Assembly (NCBI GenBank): GCA_003023725.1
Contig: PXYT01000006.1
Coordinates: 1 to 64,000 of the forward strand
Direction: 5' to 3'
DNA length: 64,000 nucleotides
DNA from: Sulfobacillus benefaciens
GTDB taxonomy: Bacteria > Bacillota > Sulfobacillia > Sulfobacillales > Sulfobacillaceae
Part shown: positions 36,054 to 44,891 of the stretch, one piece after another
Layout: each line of letters opens with the position of its first letter
How positions within the stretch are numbered: the stretch's first letter is position 1
Program-made: the position numbers and the translations under genes
Notes under the pieces: model-generated
Told to the model about the DNA's origin: nothing
Seen by the model: only the letters and a program-made list of their open reading frames with translations
Database searches by the model: none

Positions 36054-37424
36054 TTGGCAGAGACGGTAGCCGTTATTTTGGCCGCGGGGCGCGGTACAAG
36101 AATGCACTCGGGTGTGGCGAAGGCATTGCATGAGTTGGGCGGAGTGCCCATGGCCGAACACGTGGTGCGCGCCGTCAGGGCAGCGGGCCTGGGGAAGCCG
36201 TGGCTGGTTGTCGGTTACCAGGCTGACCGCGTGGAGGAAACACTGGAAGGCCTGGCACAATTTGTTGTGCAGCCCGAAATGCACGGGACCGGCGATGCGT
36301 TGGCCCAGGCCCTGGCTGCTATGGACACCAATGTTGACGAGGTGGTGGTGCTGGTCGCGGATAGTCCTTTGGTCCCCCCCTCTCTGATTACTCAAGTCTT
36401 GGAGGCTCATCACCATTCCGGAGCCAGCGCGACGATTGTGACCACGATTGTTTCCGACCCGGCGGGATACGGTCGTATTATCCGCGGAGAGGATGACAGC
36501 GTCCGGGCTATTGTCGAAGACAAAGATGCCATGAATAATCCTTCGTTTTATCAAATTAACGAAATCAATACCGGACTGGGTGTCTGGTCTGTCCGGGGGT
36601 TGGCCAAGATTCTGAGTACATTGCCGTGGCACGATGAGGAAAGATATTTAACGGATGCCGTGGCCCGGTTGATAGCCTCGGGGCAGCGGGTCGAGGCGTA
36701 TGTGGCTCCGGATCCTGTTCGTGTCATGGGCATTAATACCCGGCGCGACTTGGCGCATGCCGAAGCCTATCTTCGCGAACTGACGCTGAACCGCCTGTTT
36801 GATCAGGGCGTGACGATTGTGGACCCCGCATCAACGTTCGTGGATGTGGACGTCGAAGTGGGGCAAGATAGCATCATTTATCCCATGACTTTTTTGCGGG
36901 GGAAAACCCGTATCGGACGGGAATGTCACCTGGGTCCGATGACGTCTATTATATCCAGCCGTTTGGGCGATGGAGTCAAAGTGGATCGCTCCGTAGTGGA
37001 GCAAAGCGCCTTGGCCAGCCATTCGTCGGTGGGGCCCTTTAGTCATTTGCGTCCCGGAACGTCGCTGGATCATAATGTGAAAATCGGAAATTTTGTCGAG
37101 TTAAAGAATACGCGGGTGGGAACAGGGACAAAGGCGGGGCATCATTCATATATGGGCGATGCCACCATTGGCGGAGGCGTGAATATTGGAGCGGGAACCG
37201 TGATCGTTAATTTTGACGGTAAGGCCAAACACCCGACTTTCATCGGGGATGGAGCGTTCATCGGCTGTAACGTCAATTTGGTCGCACCGGTAGAAGTGGG
37301 CCCGGGAGCCTACGTTGCCGCAGGATCGACGATAACGCAGAATGTGCCGCCCGATGCCCTGGCCATAGCCAGGAGCCGACAGGACAATAAGCCCGAGTGG
37401 GCGCGTCAAAGACGAAAAACGTAG
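36054..37424 (+). CDS. glmU: Bifunctional GlmU (GlcNAc-1-P uridyltransferase/GlcN-1-P acetyltransferase)
   Basis: A 456-residue two-domain enzyme making UDP-GlcNAc. N-terminal pyrophosphorylase: LAAGRGTRMHS at 9-19, HGTGDALAQAL, VADSPLV. C-terminal left-handed beta-helix with hexapeptide repeats from about 250, including the acetyltransferase residues in KIGNFVELKNTRVG and GHHSYMGDATIG. TTG 36054 lies six bases after GGAGGG. Position before prs is as in B. subtilis (gcaD). Confidence 0.96.
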   Translation: MAETVAVILAAGRGTRMHSGVAKALHELGGVPMAEHVVRAVRAAGLGKPWLVVGYQADRVEETLEGLAQFVVQPEMHGTGDALAQALAAMDTNVDEVVVLVADSPLVPPSLITQVLEAHHHSGASATIVTTIVSDPAGYGRIIRGEDDSVRAIVEDKDAMNNPSFYQINEINTGLGVWSVRGLAKILSTLPWHDEERYLTDAVARLIASGQRVEAYVAPDPVRVMGINTRRDLAHAEAYLRELTLNRLFDQGVTIVDPASTFVDVDVEVGQDSIIYPMTFLRGKTRIGRECHLGPMTSIISSRLGDGVKVDRSVVEQSALASHSSVGPFSHLRPGTSLDHNVKIGNFVELKNTRVGTGTKAGHHSYMGDATIGGGVNIGAGTVIVNFDGKAKHPTFIGDGAFIGCNVNLVAPVEVGPGAYVAAGSTITQNVPPDALAIARSRQDNKPEWARQRRKT

Positions 37425-37468
37425 AATGGAGCCGAATTAGGGCAGACAGGAAGGGGACCATTGTTCCA

Positions 37469-38413
37469 ATGAGCTTTGAGCGCGAGGGAGAACTCAAGAT
37501 CTTTACCGGCACAGCCAATAGGGCACTGGCCGAAAAAATTGTGACACATCTGGGTCTCTCCTTGGGACAGGCTGACGTTGGCAGATTTTCTAATGGCGAG
37601 ATTCGGGTTCGCCTTCTGGAGAATGTGCGAGGAGCCGATGTATTTATTGTGCAGCCCACTTCGCAACCCGTGAACGACAATTTGCTGGAACTGCTGCTTT
37701 TGATCGACGCAGCGCGTCGTGCCTCAGCAAGGCGGGTGACAGCGGTGATTCCGTTTTATGGCTATGCCAGACAGGATCGGAAGGAACAGGGACGGGAACC
37801 TATTTCTGCTAAACTGGTTGCCAATTTGATTACGGTCGCTGGTGCCAGACGAGTCTTGACGATGGATTTGCATGCTCCGCAAATCCAAGGATTTTTTGAC
37901 ATTCCCGTGGACAACTTACAGGGAGTCAGAATCTTGTCCGAGGCTATCCATGAAAAGCACCTGGAAAACCTGATGATTTTTTCCCCCGATGCGGGCGGTG
38001 TTTACCGGGCGCGCAAGATGGCCAAGTACCTGGAAGCTCCCTTGGGCTTTATCGATAAGCGAAGGCCAGGCCCCAACGTCTCCGAGGTGGTAAATGTGAT
38101 CGGCAAAGTGCGGGACAAAACCGTGGTTATTGTGGACGATATGATTGACACAGGAGGGACGGTGGCTCTGGCATCACAGGCGATCATGGACTTGGGGGCG
38201 CGAGCAGTCTATGCCGCTGGTACACACCCCGTGTTTTCGGGACGGGCTTCACAGTTGTTGAGGGATTCGGCCATAGTGGAATTTTTTGTCACCGACACCA
38301 TACCATTACAGGAGCCGATGGCGCGGACCACTGTTATCTCCGTCGCCGCCTTGCTGGCGGAAGCCATTATGCGGGTACATGAAGATTTGTCGGTGTCCAA
38401 GCTGTTTGAATGA
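37469..38413 (+). CDS. prs: Ribose-phosphate pyrophosphokinase
   Basis: PRPP synthetase, 314 residues, class I. GRFSNGEIRVRLLENVRGADVF, YGYARQDRK (ATP site), DLHAPQIQGFFDIPVDNL and the PRPP loop VVIVDDMIDTGGT are all intact. Product PRPP feeds purines, pyrimidines, His and Trp and is the PurR effector, so this cluster links supply and control. ATG 37469 lies downstream of AGGAAGGGGA. The gene ctc, which follows prs in B. subtilis, is absent; the stop overlaps pth (ATGA). Confidence 0.96.
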   Translation: MSFEREGELKIFTGTANRALAEKIVTHLGLSLGQADVGRFSNGEIRVRLLENVRGADVFIVQPTSQPVNDNLLELLLLIDAARRASARRVTAVIPFYGYARQDRKEQGREPISAKLVANLITVAGARRVLTMDLHAPQIQGFFDIPVDNLQGVRILSEAIHEKHLENLMIFSPDAGGVYRARKMAKYLEAPLGFIDKRRPGPNVSEVVNVIGKVRDKTVVIVDDMIDTGGTVALASQAIMDLGARAVYAAGTHPVFSGRASQLLRDSAIVEFFVTDTIPLQEPMARTTVISVAALLAEAIMRVHEDLSVSKLFE

Positions 38414-38973
38414 TGACGAACGAAATTCGTGCCATCGTCGGACTGGGGAATCCGGGACTGGATTACGCGAAAACACGGCATAATGCCGGGTTCATGGCCT
38501 TGGACCGGCTGGCCTCTAAAAAGGGCGGTCAGTTTGTGCGTAACCGCTTTGGGCTCATTGGCAAATGGGGAAACATTGTGTTGCTTAAACCTTTGACTTA
38601 TATGAACCTAAGCGGCGAAGCCGTGGGATCTTTACAAAGATTCTACAAAATCCCGACCGAGAGCATTTTGGTGATTGCGGATGATTTGGACTTGCCGCTG
38701 GGGAAATTGAGGATACGCCAACACGGGTCGAGTGGTGGCCACAACGGACTGAAATCTATTGTGAAGGCGCTGGGGACGGACCAATTTCCCCGCATAAAAA
38801 TCGGTATTTCGCATCCTCCCGACCAGGTGCGTGTAATCGACTGGGTCCTGGGACGGTTCAGCCGCGAGGAATGGAAAATTCTCGATCCGGTTTTGGATCA
38901 AGTTGTGGAGGCTTGCGAGTGCGTCGTGGTCGAAGGGATTACGGAAGCCATGAATCGTTTCAATGGCCTTTAA
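38410..38973 (+). CDS. pth: Peptidyl-tRNA hydrolase
   Basis: Pth, 187 residues, frees tRNA from dropped-off peptidyl-tRNA. The N10-type asparagine in VGLGNPGLDYAKTRHNAGF, catalytic H of TRHNAGF, MNLSGEAV and HGSSGGHNGLKSI are typical. ATG 38410 overlaps the prs stop; the next ATG (38413) would do as well. The B. subtilis name is spoVC. Confidence 0.95.
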   Translation: MMTNEIRAIVGLGNPGLDYAKTRHNAGFMALDRLASKKGGQFVRNRFGLIGKWGNIVLLKPLTYMNLSGEAVGSLQRFYKIPTESILVIADDLDLPLGKLRIRQHGSSGGHNGLKSIVKALGTDQFPRIKIGISHPPDQVRVIDWVLGRFSREEWKILDPVLDQVVEACECVVVEGITEAMNRFNGL

Positions 38974-39058
38974 CGAGGCGCATTTTCGGGTAACGTCACG
39001 GCATATGGGCAACCCTAACGGTATCTTTCGCGATGTCATATGCGAGGAGGAGGCCGTA

Positions 39059-39265
39059 ATGGTTATATACCTATGCCGGCGTTGCCGACAGATTATCGGG
39101 CGGTATGAGGGAAATTGGGACGAACCCATTCTGGGGCTGTCAAAGCTTCGGCCCGAATGGCAAAAGGAATTGATGGAAGGAACCAATACGGACTGGGTTC
39201 AGGTCAACATCTTGTGTGACGACTGCCTTCCGATCCCCTTTGACGAAGGGTTATGGTATAACTAA
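39059..39265 (+). CDS. fin: Fin-like anti-sigma-F factor
   Basis: A 68-residue protein with two CxxC pairs (CRRC near residue 6 and CDDC near 60), the layout of Fin (YabK), which binds RNA polymerase core and turns off sigma-F to let sigma-G take over. The middle, GLSKLRPEWQKELM, matches the region between the zinc pairs in B. subtilis Fin. ATG 39059 lies seven bases after GAGGAGG; the upstream open frame overlaps pth and is not needed. The position between pth and mfd is conserved. Slightly shorter than the 76-residue Bacillus protein. Confidence 0.85.
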   Translation: MVIYLCRRCRQIIGRYEGNWDEPILGLSKLRPEWQKELMEGTNTDWVQVNILCDDCLPIPFDEGLWYN

Positions 39266-39359
39266 AAGAAGGTTTGCCTCCGATTCCCTCAGAGCGTCAG
39301 GGAAGTCACTTTGCGCATTCATCCTGATAGGCCAATGCCGGGATACGAAAGGACTTTAG

Positions 39360-42300
39360 ATGGCTGATTTAAGTTCACTGATAAGCTTGTGGTCTAACTT
39401 GGCTCCCTATCGCAATTTAGTGGAGATGTTGAAACAAGGCAAGACGACTCAGGTTTTTGGGTTGTCGGGATCATTGCCGTCGTTTTTGACGGCAGCCGCG
39501 GCTCAAGATTTGCCAGGCCCCTGTTTGGTGGTTACGGTGGGATTTCAGGAGGCTCGGGCCTTCGAAGCTGAATTAAGCCAGTTTCTCCCCGACGCTCCCA
39601 TTTATCTTCTCCCGCCCAGGCCCCACATCGTGGGCGAAGTGCAGGCCCATAGTCATGACTGGAGTTTAATGCGTCTGGAGGCATTGACTCAGGCTGCCCA
39701 CAATCCCCGCGCCATTCTGATTGCTTCTGTTGAGTCTTGTCGGCAACTTGTGCCACCAATGAGTGCTGAACCCTTGACCGTGCAAGTCGGGCAACAGACG
39801 TCCCTAGAGGACGTGGTTCAACACTTGACGGACCTGGGATACCGGCGGGAAGGGGAAGCGACCGAACAGGGCGTTTATGCCGTTCGCGGGGGTCTGGTAG
39901 ATGTATTTGTACCGGGTGGGCCCGCTTACCGTATGGAATGGTTTGACGACGAAATTGATTCTCTGCGGGTGTTTGACGTAGAAAGCCAAAAAACCGTGGA
40001 GATGGTTCCTAACACACGAATTGGACCAGCTTCGGAAATGCTGATCACGACTGAGCAACGACAACGCGGGATGGATCGAATCGCCCGGGAAGCCGATTTG
40101 CTTATCCGCAATCTTGAGTCCATGGGCCAATTTGACACGGCGCAAAAAGCCAGGGAGCGTGTTGGACGATGGCTGGGCGATCTGGCCGACGGGCGTTTGT
40201 TTGCCGGTGTCGAACGCTTTGGGCAAGCGTTTCAGAATTTGAAACCGATAACTCAGGTATTTTCACGGAAGCCGCTTGTGGTGTTTCATGATCTGCCGCG
40301 GATTGGCGAAGCACTTTTGGGCCGGGACGCCGATGACCGGGAGGAACGCCTGAGACGGCTAGAACGCGGCGACTTTTTGCCCGTGGAAGCAGAAACTGTT
40401 CTTGACCACGACCAATTTTTCTCGCGGATTAAAGGATATGGGGAATTGAGTCTGTCGTTAATGCCGCATAATCGCCGCGAGAGTGAGTTGCATTTGAATC
40501 TGACGGGCCGACCCGCCCCCCGTATGCACGGGCAGGCGGAATTGTTGAAAGCTGAAATTTTGCGGCTCAGAAAATCCCGCATGCGGGTTGGACTGGTGCT
40601 GCGTGACGATGAGGCGCTGCGGGTGATGCAGAGCCAACTGCTGGATATGGGGATTGCGTGCCGGGAGGGATTGGGGGAGAGAGGTGAAGTTGGCCTTCTC
40701 ACGGGTCACTTGGGACACGGCTTTATTTTGTCGGAACTGTCTCTGGCGTTGTTGGGGGAAACCGAGCTATCCGGGCGTGAACCGAAGAACACACCCAAAA
40801 GAAGCGGCCGGGAGAAGAAACAGACGGTCCGTCTCGGGGATTTGCGCCCCGGGGATTATGTAGTGCATATTACGCACGGCATAGGACGTTACCTTGGAAT
40901 TAAGACACTCACCATTCAAGACCAGCACAAAGACTATTTACATGTGCAATATGCGGGTCAGGATACCCTGTATGTGCCGACCGATCAGCTCGGGCTCATA
41001 CAGAAGTACATCGGGGTCGAAGGTCAGGAGCCCAAGTTGTCCAAAATGGGGGGCCAGGAATGGTCTCGGGTAAAAGACAAGGTGCGGGCCTCGGTTCGCG
41101 AGATGGCCGAAGAGCTCATTCGCCTTTATGCAATCAGAGAGTCCCGTCCCGGTTTTGGTTTTGTTCCCGACACGCCCTGGCAACGGGAATTCGAGGCTGC
41201 TTTCGGCTATGATGAAACTGAGGACCAGTTGCGTTCGATTGACGACATTAAACGTGATATGGAAAAACCCCGGCCCATGGATAGGCTGTTATGCGGCGAC
41301 GTCGGCTACGGGAAAACGGAGGTGGCCTTCCGATCGGCTTTCAAAGCCATTATGTCGGGGAAACAGGTGGCTTTTTTGGTGCCTACCACGTTGTTGGCGG
41401 ATCAGCATTATACGACAGCCAAGGCGCGATTCTCAGGATTCCCGGTTGTGGTTGACGTGTTAAGCCGTTTTCGCACCGGAAAACAACAGCGCGATATTAT
41501 TGAACGATTAGGCAAAGGGCAAATCGATCTGATTATCGGCACCCATCGGCTTTTAGGGAAAGACGTAAAATTCAGCGACCTCGGTTTGTTGATCGTGGAT
41601 GAAGAACACCGTTTTGGTGTGGCTCACAAAGAACGGATCAAGGAAATTCGCGCGAATATTGATGTGTTGACGCTTTCGGCCACGCCGATACCGCGTACCC
41701 TGCACATGGCTATGGCGGGAGTGAGGGACATGAGTCTAATCGAAACCCCGCCTTTGGACAGGTTGCCCGTCGAAACAGTTGTAGCCGAGTTTGACGAGGA
41801 TTTGGTTCGAGAAGCGATTCGCCGCGAACTGGATCGGGGCGGACAAGTCTTCTATGTCCAAAACAGAATTTTAGCAATTGATCAGACCGTATCCCGGTTA
41901 ATGAAAATGTTTCCCGATGCTGCCATCGGCGTGGTTCACGGAAGAATGGACGAAACGCGGATCGAGGATGTGATGGCCCGATTTGTCGAACAAGAATACG
42001 ATATTCTGGTGGCAACGAGCATCATCGAATCGGGACTGGACATTCCTAATGCCAATACTCTGATAGTGGAGGATGCCGATAAGCTCGGACTAGCGCAGCT
42101 ATACCAGTTACGGGGGCGGGTGGGACGTTCGGCCCGTCTGGCTTATGCATATTTTACTTATAAACGCGATAAGGTCTTGTCGCCTCCGGCGGAAAAACGC
42201 CTCGAAGCCATTCGGGAGTTTACGGAGCTCGGAGCCGGGTATCAGATTGCACTCAGGGACCTGGAAATTCGTGGAGCCGGGAACTTATTAGGAGCCGAGC

Positions 42301-42872
42301 AACACGGGTTCATTGCCTCGGTGGGGTTTGATCTTTATACTCAATTGCTTGCTGAAGCCGTGAGAGAATTAAAGGGCGAGGCTGTCCCAACCGTGATCGA
42401 ACCGCAGATTGATATTGCCGTGGACGCCTATCTTCCGGATTTGTTTATTAATGTGCCCAGCGTCAAGGTTGAATTGTATAAGCGGCTGGTGTCGTGCAAG
42501 AATCTTGACGAAATCGAGGAATTGGCCGAAGAGATCGAGGATCGGTTTGGCCCCATGCCTTCGCCCGTAACGCGTCTTTTGCAACTGTCGCGGGTACGGG
42601 TTATGGCCAAAGAACTGAAGATCGGACAATTGAGTCACAAAAATGACCGTATTGTGATAACAACGTTGCCTCAAACTCCGATGGGTGCGGACGTCATTCG
42701 CATTCTGGCCCACCACTATCCGGGGCGGTTGATTCCCTCGCCGGGGAAGGCTCCTGAATTGGGTGTAAAACTCCCGGTGCGCCACACCACAGAGCAGGCG
42801 TTGGACGTGGCCGAAGATATTCTCTTGATGATGAAGGAGGCTTTGAGCGGGATGAAGCAGGAAAGTGGATAA
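39360..42872 (+). CDS. mfd: Transcription-repair coupling factor
   Basis: Mfd, 1170 residues, removes stalled RNA polymerase and recruits UvrA. UvrB-homology region about 1-350, RNA polymerase-interacting domain about 495-570 (GDYVVHITHGIGRYLGI), translocase from about 600 with CGDVGYGKTEVA (Walker A), VDEEHRFGV (DEEH), SATPIPRTLHMAM (motif III), QLRGRVGRS (motif VI), and the C-terminal TRCF domain. ATG 39360 follows AAAGGA. Unusually GC-rich hairpins follow the stop. Confidence 0.97.
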   Translation: MADLSSLISLWSNLAPYRNLVEMLKQGKTTQVFGLSGSLPSFLTAAAAQDLPGPCLVVTVGFQEARAFEAELSQFLPDAPIYLLPPRPHIVGEVQAHSHDWSLMRLEALTQAAHNPRAILIASVESCRQLVPPMSAEPLTVQVGQQTSLEDVVQHLTDLGYRREGEATEQGVYAVRGGLVDVFVPGGPAYRMEWFDDEIDSLRVFDVESQKTVEMVPNTRIGPASEMLITTEQRQRGMDRIAREADLLIRNLESMGQFDTAQKARERVGRWLGDLADGRLFAGVERFGQAFQNLKPITQVFSRKPLVVFHDLPRIGEALLGRDADDREERLRRLERGDFLPVEAETVLDHDQFFSRIKGYGELSLSLMPHNRRESELHLNLTGRPAPRMHGQAELLKAEILRLRKSRMRVGLVLRDDEALRVMQSQLLDMGIACREGLGERGEVGLLTGHLGHGFILSELSLALLGETELSGREPKNTPKRSGREKKQTVRLGDLRPGDYVVHITHGIGRYLGIKTLTIQDQHKDYLHVQYAGQDTLYVPTDQLGLIQKYIGVEGQEPKLSKMGGQEWSRVKDKVRASVREMAEELIRLYAIRESRPGFGFVPDTPWQREFEAAFGYDETEDQLRSIDDIKRDMEKPRPMDRLLCGDVGYGKTEVAFRSAFKAIMSGKQVAFLVPTTLLADQHYTTAKARFSGFPVVVDVLSRFRTGKQQRDIIERLGKGQIDLIIGTHRLLGKDVKFSDLGLLIVDEEHRFGVAHKERIKEIRANIDVLTLSATPIPRTLHMAMAGVRDMSLIETPPLDRLPVETVVAEFDEDLVREAIRRELDRGGQVFYVQNRILAIDQTVSRLMKMFPDAAIGVVHGRMDETRIEDVMARFVEQEYDILVATSIIESGLDIPNANTLIVEDADKLGLAQLYQLRGRVGRSARLAYAYFTYKRDKVLSPPAEKRLEAIREFTELGAGYQIALRDLEIRGAGNLLGAEQHGFIASVGFDLYTQLLAEAVRELKGEAVPTVIEPQIDIAVDAYLPDLFINVPSVKVELYKRLVSCKNLDEIEELAEEIEDRFGPMPSPVTRLLQLSRVRVMAKELKIGQLSHKNDRIVITTLPQTPMGADVIRILAHHYPGRLIPSPGKAPELGVKLPVRHTTEQALDVAEDILLMMKEALSGMKQESG

Positions 42873-42886
42873 CTGGAGGAAATTGG

Positions 42887-42936
42887 CCGTGAATCACAAA
42901 GGATTCACGGGGGCCCTCCTTTTGGGGAGGGCCCCC
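42887..42936 (+). repeat. Two tandem perfect hairpins behind mfd
   Basis: CCGTGAATC (42887-42895) pairs with GATTCACGG (42902-42910); the final GG also begins GGGGGCCCTCC (42909-42919), which pairs with GGAGGGCCCCC (42926-42936). The second stem is 11 bp, all G-C but one. No T-run follows, so it is not a standard intrinsic terminator. The remaining gap to spoVT (42937-43390) has no gene. Confidence 0.7.
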
Positions 42937-43393
42937 GGACTGTGTCATCAGCTAAGTCGGGGGATGTTCCGGAAGATCTAAAAACCACAAACCGATTCAC
43001 AGGCACTGCGATTCCTTTGGGGCCGTTGGGGCAAGGTGTGTTCGAGACGCGTTAAGGATGACAATACCCCATTGGTTCCGGATTGTCGTGAAGAGACGGT
43101 TGGGCGTGAATGCCCCAGCGGTTTTATGACGCGAAGTTGTCTTCTTAAAAGGTTGTTTGAATTATTTGACAGACGGTGGGAAGAATAACTTTTGGATTTT
43201 TGTGCAAGGACATTGGAAAGAGTATAGGACAAGAAAATTTGGGCTACGCTATCAGCGACGTTTCAGTCCAAAACGATGAATCTGATGAGGGAAATCGCCA
43301 AAGTCACGGGCAACATATGCATGAGCCCTAGTCCGAACGAGGGCCGAAGGCGAGTCAGGTGTTTTCCTACCATCCGGTATATTTGGAAAAAAT

Positions 43394-43423
43394 GCATAAA
43401 CACTGCGGTTCATCGATATACTA
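43394..43423 (+). promoter_or_regulatory. Putative sigma-G promoter of spoVT
   Basis: GCATA (43394-43398), 18 bases, TATACTA (43417-43423) resembles the sigma-G pattern GMATR-N17-18-CATWMTA, with the first -10 base differing. SpoVT is made under sigma-G in B. subtilis. Confidence 0.6.
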
Positions 43424-43458
43424 CCCCTGAAAGGCCGCAGGCGAAAGGAGGGCCATCC

Positions 43459-44013
43459 ATGAAAGCTACCGGCATTGTGCGCCGAATAGATGACTTGGGT
43501 CGGGTTGTTATACCCAAAGAAATACGCCGAACTTTGAGGATTCGGGAAGGCGATCCCCTAGAGATTTTCGTTGATCGCGACGGAGAAGTGATCCTCAAAA
43601 AGTATTCCCCGATAGGCGAATTGGGAGATTTCGCTAAAGAATATGCGGATTCATTGCACGAGGCAGTGCAACACATTGCGCTCATTGCGGATCGGGATGC
43701 GATTATTGCGGTGTCTGGAACCCCTAAAAAAGAATTCCTCAACAAATCTTTAGGGGTCTTTGTGGAAAAAGCTATGGAAGAACGAAAGACTTTATTCTAT
43801 AACCGCGGTGATCACAAGCCCAAGGGAAGTCTTATTGGGGATGATGAAGACGACAAATTTGTTGCCGAAGTGATAGCACCGATTGTTTCGGAAGGGGATC
43901 CCATCGGTGCGGTCATTATTTGCAGCCGCGAACCAGACGTGCGTATGGGAGAAATGGAGATTAAACTGGCAGAAACGGCAGCGGGCTTCCTGGCGAAGCA
44001 GATGGAACAATAA
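43459..44013 (+). CDS. spoVT: Stage V sporulation protein T
   Basis: SpoVT, 184 residues: an AbrB-like N-terminal DNA-binding barrel (MKATGIVRRIDDLGRVVIP ... GEVILKKY, 1-53) and a C-terminal GAF-like domain (56-184). It controls sigma-G-dependent genes in the forespore. ATG 43459 lies after AAAGGAGG by eight bases. It resembles the AbrB at 15.3 kb only over the DNA-binding part. The gene follows mfd, as in B. subtilis. Confidence 0.95.
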   Translation: MKATGIVRRIDDLGRVVIPKEIRRTLRIREGDPLEIFVDRDGEVILKKYSPIGELGDFAKEYADSLHEAVQHIALIADRDAIIAVSGTPKKEFLNKSLGVFVEKAMEERKTLFYNRGDHKPKGSLIGDDEDDKFVAEVIAPIVSEGDPIGAVIICSREPDVRMGEMEIKLAETAAGFLAKQMEQ

Positions 44014-44063
44014 CAGCTTATCCCCTCACCCTCCCGTATCCTCTCTCTTATTCGGTAGGAAGT

Positions 44064-44106
44064 CCGCAATGGTCGTAAGGTTAGCCGATCATTGCGGTTT
44101 TCTTTG
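44064..44106. terminator. Intrinsic terminator between spoVT and the convergent gene
   Basis: CCGCAATG (44064-44071) pairs with CATTGCGG (44090-44097), with three more pairs TCG/CGA inside, followed by TTTTCTTT. It terminates spoVT. Confidence 0.8.
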
Positions 44107-44141
44107 CAGGTCCCTGCACTTACGGATTGATCATCAGCATG

Positions 44142-44714
44142 CTAAACGCCATGCGGCAGTGACGGAGCCGGTTTCAGATGCCAGACATCATAACTCTCGG
44201 AGGGAGGAAGGCCAGGAAAATCAATTGGATCAAAGTTGAAACGGATGGCGTAGACTTTCCACCGCTCTCGGAAATTTTCGGGAGATTTCTGCCTGGTAAG
44301 CCATAGTGTAACAACCTCGGTTGTCGTCACCCGGGACAGGGGACGAAAGACATGAGTGACACTCAACCGGTAGTCAATCACCGCGCGAGTTGCCGTTTGA
44401 GAAAACACAGACTCATTGGCGATATGAATTGTGGTTGCCGCCAGACGGGTCTTACTGCCCTGGGATTGCGAGGTGAGTTGTCCCGCTAGCCACCGGGCGA
44501 AGAAATCGGCCTGGCTGCCTGAAACGACGTAGCGGTTGAGAACGGTCAATTGCCGGGGTGCCGTGTGTGCATTGAAATTTAAGACCGTGTCCAGTACCCG
44601 GCCGCTAATTTGCATAAGGGGTTTAGAGTTGGTTTGAAAACGGTGGTAGCCTAGAATTCCCCCCGGAATCAACAGGGCAAGACTAAAAGAGCCGATAAGC
44701 CACCTGTGCCGCAT
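44142..44714 (-). CDS. Hypothetical membrane-anchored exported protein
   Basis: A 190-residue protein that I cannot place in a family. An N-terminal RHRW start is followed by a hydrophobic helix at about 6-22, so residues beyond are probably outside the cell or lipid-anchored face; there is no lipobox cysteine. The exterior part is mostly beta-strand and Ser/Thr-rich, with a VVTLWLTRQK strand and a Pro-rich C-terminus. ATG 44714 follows AAAGGCGG. It is antiparallel to spoVT and hemL and has its own promoter-like site, and seems an insertion between conserved spoVT and spoVB-like genes. Confidence 0.6.
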   Translation of the reverse strand: MRHRWLIGSFSLALLIPGGILGYHRFQTNSKPLMQISGRVLDTVLNFNAHTAPRQLTVLNRYVVSGSQADFFARWLAGQLTSQSQGSKTRLAATTIHIANESVFSQTATRAVIDYRLSVTHVFRPLSRVTTTEVVTLWLTRQKSPENFRERWKVYAIRFNFDPIDFPGLPPSESYDVWHLKPAPSLPHGV

Positions 44715-44739
44715 TACGCTGTCCGCCTTTCTTTTTCTC

Positions 44740-44767
44740 AGTATAGGGATTTATGATACAAAGGCAA
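44740..44767 (-). promoter_or_regulatory. Promoter of the exported-protein gene
   Basis: On the minus strand TTGCCT (44767-44762), a 16-bp spacer and TATACT (44745-44740). Confidence 0.5.
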
Positions 44768-44891
44768 GGATGAGGAAAATGAAAAACCTCAACAGGTTTA
44801 TGGCAGAAGACAAACGGGCGGTGTGTCAGGGTAGAAACAGGTTGACGCGGAACCTTGGTCACCCCCGATTTGAGGACAGGAGGAGAATTTT

